Notes under the pieces: generated by a model
What the model saw: the letters and a program-made list of their open reading frames with translations, nothing else
What the model was told of the DNA's origin: nothing
The model's database searches: none
Shown: piece by piece, positions 60,785 through 64,000 of the stretch
Numbering within the stretch: the stretch's first letter is position 1
Layout: every line of letters begins with the position of its first letter
Origin: Physcousia sp015060555
Lineage (GTDB): Bacteria > Bacteroidota > Bacteroidia > Bacteroidales > Bacteroidaceae
Length of the DNA: 64,000 nucleotides
NCBI GenBank assembly: GCA_015060555.1
Contig: SUYG01000044.1
Coordinates: 1-64,000 of the forward strand
Direction of reading: 5' to 3'
Translations under genes and position numbers: made by a program

Positions 60785-62086
60785 ATGAAATACGATATTT
60801 CAAAAGCGACTGCACCCGCGATGCCGAACCTCGGCAAAGGCACAGAATCTATCAAATTACTCCTCTCACAGGCCTCAAAAGACATGCACGAACCGCTGGT
60901 TCCGATGCTCTTCCCCGTCCTTGGCGCGCACATCAGCGGCGCGGAATTTCAGTACCCCGACCTCACTTGGAAGGAGCCGACGGGCATGATGGCCAATCTG
61001 GTGGGCGATTCGGGCTGCAACAAGGGTCAATTGTCCAATCTCGTAGAGGCTATTTGTCGCGATTTCCGGCTGCACGACGAGGCTGAGCTGCGCAAACTCG
61101 TGGAATGGGCCAAGCAGACCAAGACGAGCTCGGCCAACAAGACGAAGCCGGCACGCCCGGATGTGGCATTCTTCTTCCCGCCATCGGACACCACACGCCC
61201 CGCATTCCTGCAGAACGCCATGGCGCTTGAGGCACAGGGCGGGCGCACGCAGTACATCAACATGCCGGAGGTGGAGATGGCCGACGGGATGTGCGGCGGC
61301 CATCGCCAGGTGTCGCAGATGCTGCGCAACATCTACGACCGCCAGCGCGCCGGTGCCCTGCGTGCCACGGCCGACGGCGTCACGGGCAACCCGATCCTAC
61401 GAGCTTGCCTGACGCTGTCCGCCACCCCGACAAGCGCCCGCGCCTTCTACAAACACGAGCTCTTCAACGGCACCTTCGGCCGCATGGTCTTCTCCTACAA
61501 ACCGCGTCAGAGCCGCGACGGCCACATACCGCGACAGGGCAAATACAGCGACGAGTTCTACGGCAAGTTGGACAGCTATCTGGCACGCCTCGACATCTGC
61601 AAGGGGCGCTACATCATACGTCCGCTGAACAAACTCGCCGACCATCTGGCCGAGGACATGGCACAGCTGGCCGACCTCGCCGACGACGATGTGCTGTGGG
61701 ACTGCTCCAAGCGTGCCCTCGTCTCGGCATGGAAGGCGGGATGCATCCTATGGGTGCTCAACAATCAGACGTGGACGAAGGCCATGGGCGAAGTGGTGGA
61801 ATGGCTGGTCTATCGCGACCTTTGGAGCAAGATGCAGCTCTTTGCCGACCTCTTGGGCAAGGATGCCGACGCGGTCAGCGAGGCGCAACGCCGAGGGCCC
61901 AAGAACATGCTCGACAGCCTGCCCGCCTCCTTCAACGAGGCACAGCTGGCTGCCCTGCGCACCGAACTCGGCAAATCGGCAGAAGGCACCGGCGCACAAC
62001 TGCGCAAGTGGGTCTTCCGCGGCTTCATCACCTACTCGAACCAAACCGGCCTCTACAGCAAGACCGAGGCGTACCTGAAGAGATAG
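60785..62086 (+). CDS. DUF3987 family protein
   Basis: A 433-residue protein of the DUF3987 family. The start at 60785 (MKYDISKATAPAMPNL) avoids translating the inverted repeat, which the earlier TTG at 60713 would do. The family is thought to be P-loop-like; the expected Walker A region here reads L-V-G-D-S-G-C-N-K-G-Q near residue 72, a weak form of GxxxxGK[ST]. D-V-A-F-F-F-P-P-S-D and the later Y-S-N-Q-T-G-L-Y-S-K-T-E-A-Y-L complete the match. These proteins accompany primase-like genes in integrated elements, suggesting a helicase or replication role. Confidence 0.82.
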   Translation: MKYDISKATAPAMPNLGKGTESIKLLLSQASKDMHEPLVPMLFPVLGAHISGAEFQYPDLTWKEPTGMMANLVGDSGCNKGQLSNLVEAICRDFRLHDEAELRKLVEWAKQTKTSSANKTKPARPDVAFFFPPSDTTRPAFLQNAMALEAQGGRTQYINMPEVEMADGMCGGHRQVSQMLRNIYDRQRAGALRATADGVTGNPILRACLTLSATPTSARAFYKHELFNGTFGRMVFSYKPRQSRDGHIPRQGKYSDEFYGKLDSYLARLDICKGRYIIRPLNKLADHLAEDMAQLADLADDDVLWDCSKRALVSAWKAGCILWVLNNQTWTKAMGEVVEWLVYRDLWSKMQLFADLLGKDADAVSEAQRRGPKNMLDSLPASFNEAQLAALRTELGKSAEGTGAQLRKWVFRGFITYSNQTGLYSKTEAYLKR

Positions 62087-62100
62087 CATGTAATCGTTTC

Positions 62101-62190
62101 TTTCACACGAATGACCACAAATGGGCACATCAATGGGCATGAATATTTTTGGTCATTACATGGAGCTCATTGATGGGCATTCGTGTGAAA
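62101..62190. repeat. 13-bp inverted repeat between DUF3987 and primase genes
   Basis: TTTCACACGAATG (62101-62113) and CATTCGTGTGAAA (62178-62190) are exact reverse complements, with further inner similarity (AATGACC/GGTCATT, ATCAATGGGC/TGATGGGCAT). GGTCATTCGTGT recurs at about 63395. It may be an operator, terminator or replication site. Confidence 0.75.
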
Positions 62191-62218
62191 TCGTAAAATC
62201 GTCAAATTGTCAAATTAT

Positions 62219-63145
62219 ATGTTGGATAAGTTTGAACTACAACGGCTTCGCGACCTCCCCATCGAGGGGGTCGCGGAGCGACTCGGGCTCGAGGTAGTAA
62301 AGCATAAGTGCCTCTGCCCCTTCCACGACGACCACCACGCCTCGCTGTCGTTCAGCGTGCGAAGAAATACTTATAGATGCTTCGCCTGCGGCGCCCATGG
62401 CGGCGTGATAGACCTGGCGATGGGGCTCCTAAACAAGGATTTCAAGGATGCGTGCCGATGGCTGGCCGACGAGCACAACAGACCCCTCTCCAGCTCTCCC
62501 CGTGAGGGGAGAGAGCTCCCCTCCCTAACGGGAGGGGTCGGGGGTGGGTCTTTCGATGCCACCCGCTACGCCCGCTTCTTCGAGCGCCCCTGGCTCTCCG
62601 ATGAAGCCCGCCGTTTCCTCTTCGACGAGCGCAGAATAGACCCGAGGGTGGTGAGGTACTGTCGCTTGTCATCATATAAGGACCGAGATGACATCCCATG
62701 GATGTCTATACCCTATTATAGTAGAGACGGAGAACTGATTGGGGTGCAACGCCGCAATCTCATCAAGGGAAGCCAGCCGCGCTTCAAGTTCGCCATGGGC
62801 TGCAATCCCACAATCTACAACCTCCCCGTGCTGAATCGCCTTCGCAACGGCGATGAGTTGTATATTGCTGAGGGGTCATCGGATGCTTGGAGTCTGTTGA
62901 GTGCCGGCCACAAAGCCATCGCCATTCCGTCGGCCACGCTGTTGAGCCCGAAGGACGTGGAACTGCTCCAGGCGCTAAGCCATGAACAATCCATCCGGTT
63001 CATGATGCATCCTGACAACGATGCCCCTGGTGCCCGCCTGGCCAGCCAGCTCCAAACCATTCTCCCTAATCTCGTGATACAACAGCTGCCCCCAGACTGC
63101 AAAGACTTCAGCGACTACTATGTCCAAAACAGACGCGCCCCATAA
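62219..63145 (+). CDS. CHC2 zinc-finger/Toprim primase-like protein with in-frame palindrome insertion
   Basis: A 308-residue primase-like protein. The CHC2 zinc finger is C-P-F-H-D-D-H (about 34-40) and C-F-A-C-G-A-H-G-G (about 54-62). A Toprim-like region has Y-I-A-E-G-S-S-D-A near 220 and M-M-H-P-D-N-D-A near 262, where M-H-P-D-N-D supplies the acidic motif. Between L-A-D-E-H-N-R and F-D-A-T-R about 22 residues (PLSSSPREGRELPSLTGGVG) come from two G/C hairpins at 62494-62537 that look like intergenic repeat DNA. The start at 62219 is the ATG after a TTG at 62207. It is 132 bases after the DUF3987 gene. Confidence 0.86.
   Translation: MLDKFELQRLRDLPIEGVAERLGLEVVKHKCLCPFHDDHHASLSFSVRRNTYRCFACGAHGGVIDLAMGLLNKDFKDACRWLADEHNRPLSSSPREGRELPSLTGGVGGGSFDATRYARFFERPWLSDEARRFLFDERRIDPRVVRYCRLSSYKDRDDIPWMSIPYYSRDGELIGVQRRNLIKGSQPRFKFAMGCNPTIYNLPVLNRLRNGDELYIAEGSSDAWSLLSAGHKAIAIPSATLLSPKDVELLQALSHEQSIRFMMHPDNDAPGARLASQLQTILPNLVIQQLPPDCKDFSDYYVQNRRAP
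62494..62537 (+). repeat. Two 20-bp hairpins inside the primase-like gene
   Basis: CTCTCCCC-gtga-GGGGAGAG at 62494-62513 and CCCCTCCC-taac-GGGAGGGG at 62518-62537, both with 8-base arms and 4-base loops. The same layout appears in non-coding DNA at 63700-63719. Confidence 0.9.
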
Positions 63146-63738
63146 AGCCCCTAAGGCCTAAAGCCCCCAAGCCCCCTAAAGGGGAGTGTTTTTTGGGGGA
63201 AGAGGGGAAATGGAGGGGCTTGGGGGCCTCTACACTCCCCTTCTTCCCTTGCACCCTCGCTTGCGAGGCCCTCCCCCCAACGGGGGGAGCGGGGAGAGGG
63301 GCCTTACCTTCCGGCCATAAGGTCAAGTCCTTATCGCCATAAGGTCAAGTCCTTCTTACCCTCGCCCAGGGAAGTGAAAAATTACGTCAATTACGGTCAT
63401 TCGTGTCCATAAAAAAACTTGCATTTTTCTTGTAGAAAAAGTGGGCGAAATATTTGCGTATGTCACAGGAAATGAGTACCTTTGTAGCGAGAAATGAGGG
63501 AGATGTGAAAGCTCTCAATAAGGCGCCAGCGGGGGCCGAATATCGACCGAAGGACTCACGAAAAACACAGGGTCTGGATTCAAGATTCAGGTTTCAGGAT
63601 TCAAGTTTCAGGATTCAAGATTTAAGATTCAGGATTCAAGACCAACAATTAATTTCTTTCATTAACCTTAGACTCCAATGCCCCTATTTGCAACGAGTCC
63701 TCCCCCTAACAGGGGGGAGTTAGAGAGGGGCCAAAATT
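63146..63738. repeat. Non-coding region with G/C palindromes, simple repeats and a promoter
   Basis: About 590 bases. GC-rich hairpins lie at 63255-63268 (CCTCGC/GCGAGG), 63271-63289 (CTCCCCCC/GGGGGGAG) and 63700-63719. Repeated GCCATAAGGTCAAGTCCTT phrases lie at 63316-63355. A GGATTCAAGATTCAGG-like tandem repeat fills 63576-63640. A good promoter is at 63453-63484. Reading frames here follow the repeats and are not convincing genes. Confidence 0.7.
63453..63484 (+). promoter_or_regulatory. Full Bacteroidetes promoter upstream of the HU-like gene
   Basis: TTTG at 63453-63456 and TACCTTTG at 63477-63484, separated by 20 bases. This is the best match to the consensus in the window. The leader to the HU-like ATG is about 245 bases. 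Confidence 0.75.
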
Positions 63739-64000
63739 ATGAAAAACACACTTAAGTACTCTCTTGCCATGCGCAAGAATCCCATCCATCCCGACGAGCC
63801 CGAGAAGGCGTACGCGAGTCTGCAACTGAACGGCGTGCTGGACATTAACGCCCTGGCCGCGCACATGTCCAACCACAACAGCATCTACAGCAAGGGCACC
63901 ATCGTGGGCGTCATCACCGACATGTGCCACTGCATCAAGGAGGCCATCACCGAGGGCAACGCTGTGATGCTGGGCGACCTGGGCCGCTTCACCCCCTCCA
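63739..64000 (+). CDS. HU-like DNA-binding protein (partial, runs off the end)
   Basis: The first 87 residues of a longer protein. The opening MKNTLKYSLAMRKNPIHPDEPEKAY followed by helix-rich sequence and G-N-A-V-M-L-G-D-L-G-R-F-T-P-S is characteristic of the HU-like (HU-HIG) DNA-binding family of Bacteroidetes; G-D-L-G-R-F is the usual core of the HU fold. The DNA-binding arm and C-terminus lie beyond the window. These proteins are typical of integrated elements and chromosomes in this phylum. Confidence 0.85.
   Translation, partial: MKNTLKYSLAMRKNPIHPDEPEKAYASLQLNGVLDINALAAHMSNHNSIYSKGTIVGVITDMCHCIKEAITEGNAVMLGDLGRFTPS

Noticed and set aside
63454..63723. An 89-residue gene before the HU-like gene
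   Set aside because: Its second half translates the GATTCA tandem repeat and its start overlaps the promoter box.

Overview
The window looks like a chromosome segment of a gut or rumen Bacteroidales bacterium, most likely Prevotella or a close relative. The support is: repeated TAnnTTTG promoter boxes; secreted enzymes ending in a YDLSGR...G-I-Y-I-x-x-G-K tail like type IX secretion sorting regions; a BACON lipoprotein; DUF4491 and LptD-like envelope proteins; a polysaccharide lyase family 11 enzyme; and a C10 peptidase. This is inference from gene content; no 16S rRNA is present.

Layout. 1-6.1 kb: partial condensation-like gene, AT-rich orphan, FKBP isomerase, short YdeI-like gene, a Nudix/48-aa/175-aa mini-operon, upp, DUF389 membrane protein. 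6.2-9.8 kb: MmeI-type single-chain restriction-modification enzyme plus DUF3841 partner. 9.8-10.6 kb: non-coding block packed with palindromes. 10.6-34.6 kb: Nudix-HAD fusion, alpha/beta hydrolase, GH43, HAD-IB/UbiA pair, GH3, GH2, very large PL11, dual esterase and secreted esterase; together these suggest breakdown of rhamnogalacturonan I and its side chains, with no SusC/SusD in view. 34.7-45.8 kb: tRNA-Pro, recR, glycosyltransferase, acetyltransferase, LptD-like protein, HD hydrolase, C10 peptidase. 45.8-48.0 kb: KDG kinase and KDPG aldolase genes, which would process ketodeoxy sugars from pectin, split by a four-helix-bundle gene bracketed by 30-bp inverted repeats. 48.4-52.1 kb: rsmG and a Y1-type transposase relative, both carrying in-frame tandem repeats.

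52.4-60 kb is a defence island. A nuclease/N6-methylase fusion and a second DNA methyltransferase read leftward. A rod-shaped 6S-like RNA candidate fills the divergent gap. A 764-aa prokaryotic Argonaute with a degenerate PIWI catalytic tetrad reads rightward, in a two-gene operon with a 334-aa protein of unknown family that ends at a strong terminator. This Argonaute plus unknown partner is the best candidate for an undescribed system.

60-64 kb resembles the replication end of an integrated element: a small conserved gene, DUF3987, a CHC2-type primase-like gene and an HU-like gene, with many inverted repeats.

A theme across the window is short palindromic or tandem repeats that occur between genes and also, in frame, inside genes (alpha/beta hydrolase, GH2, rsmG, transposase, primase).
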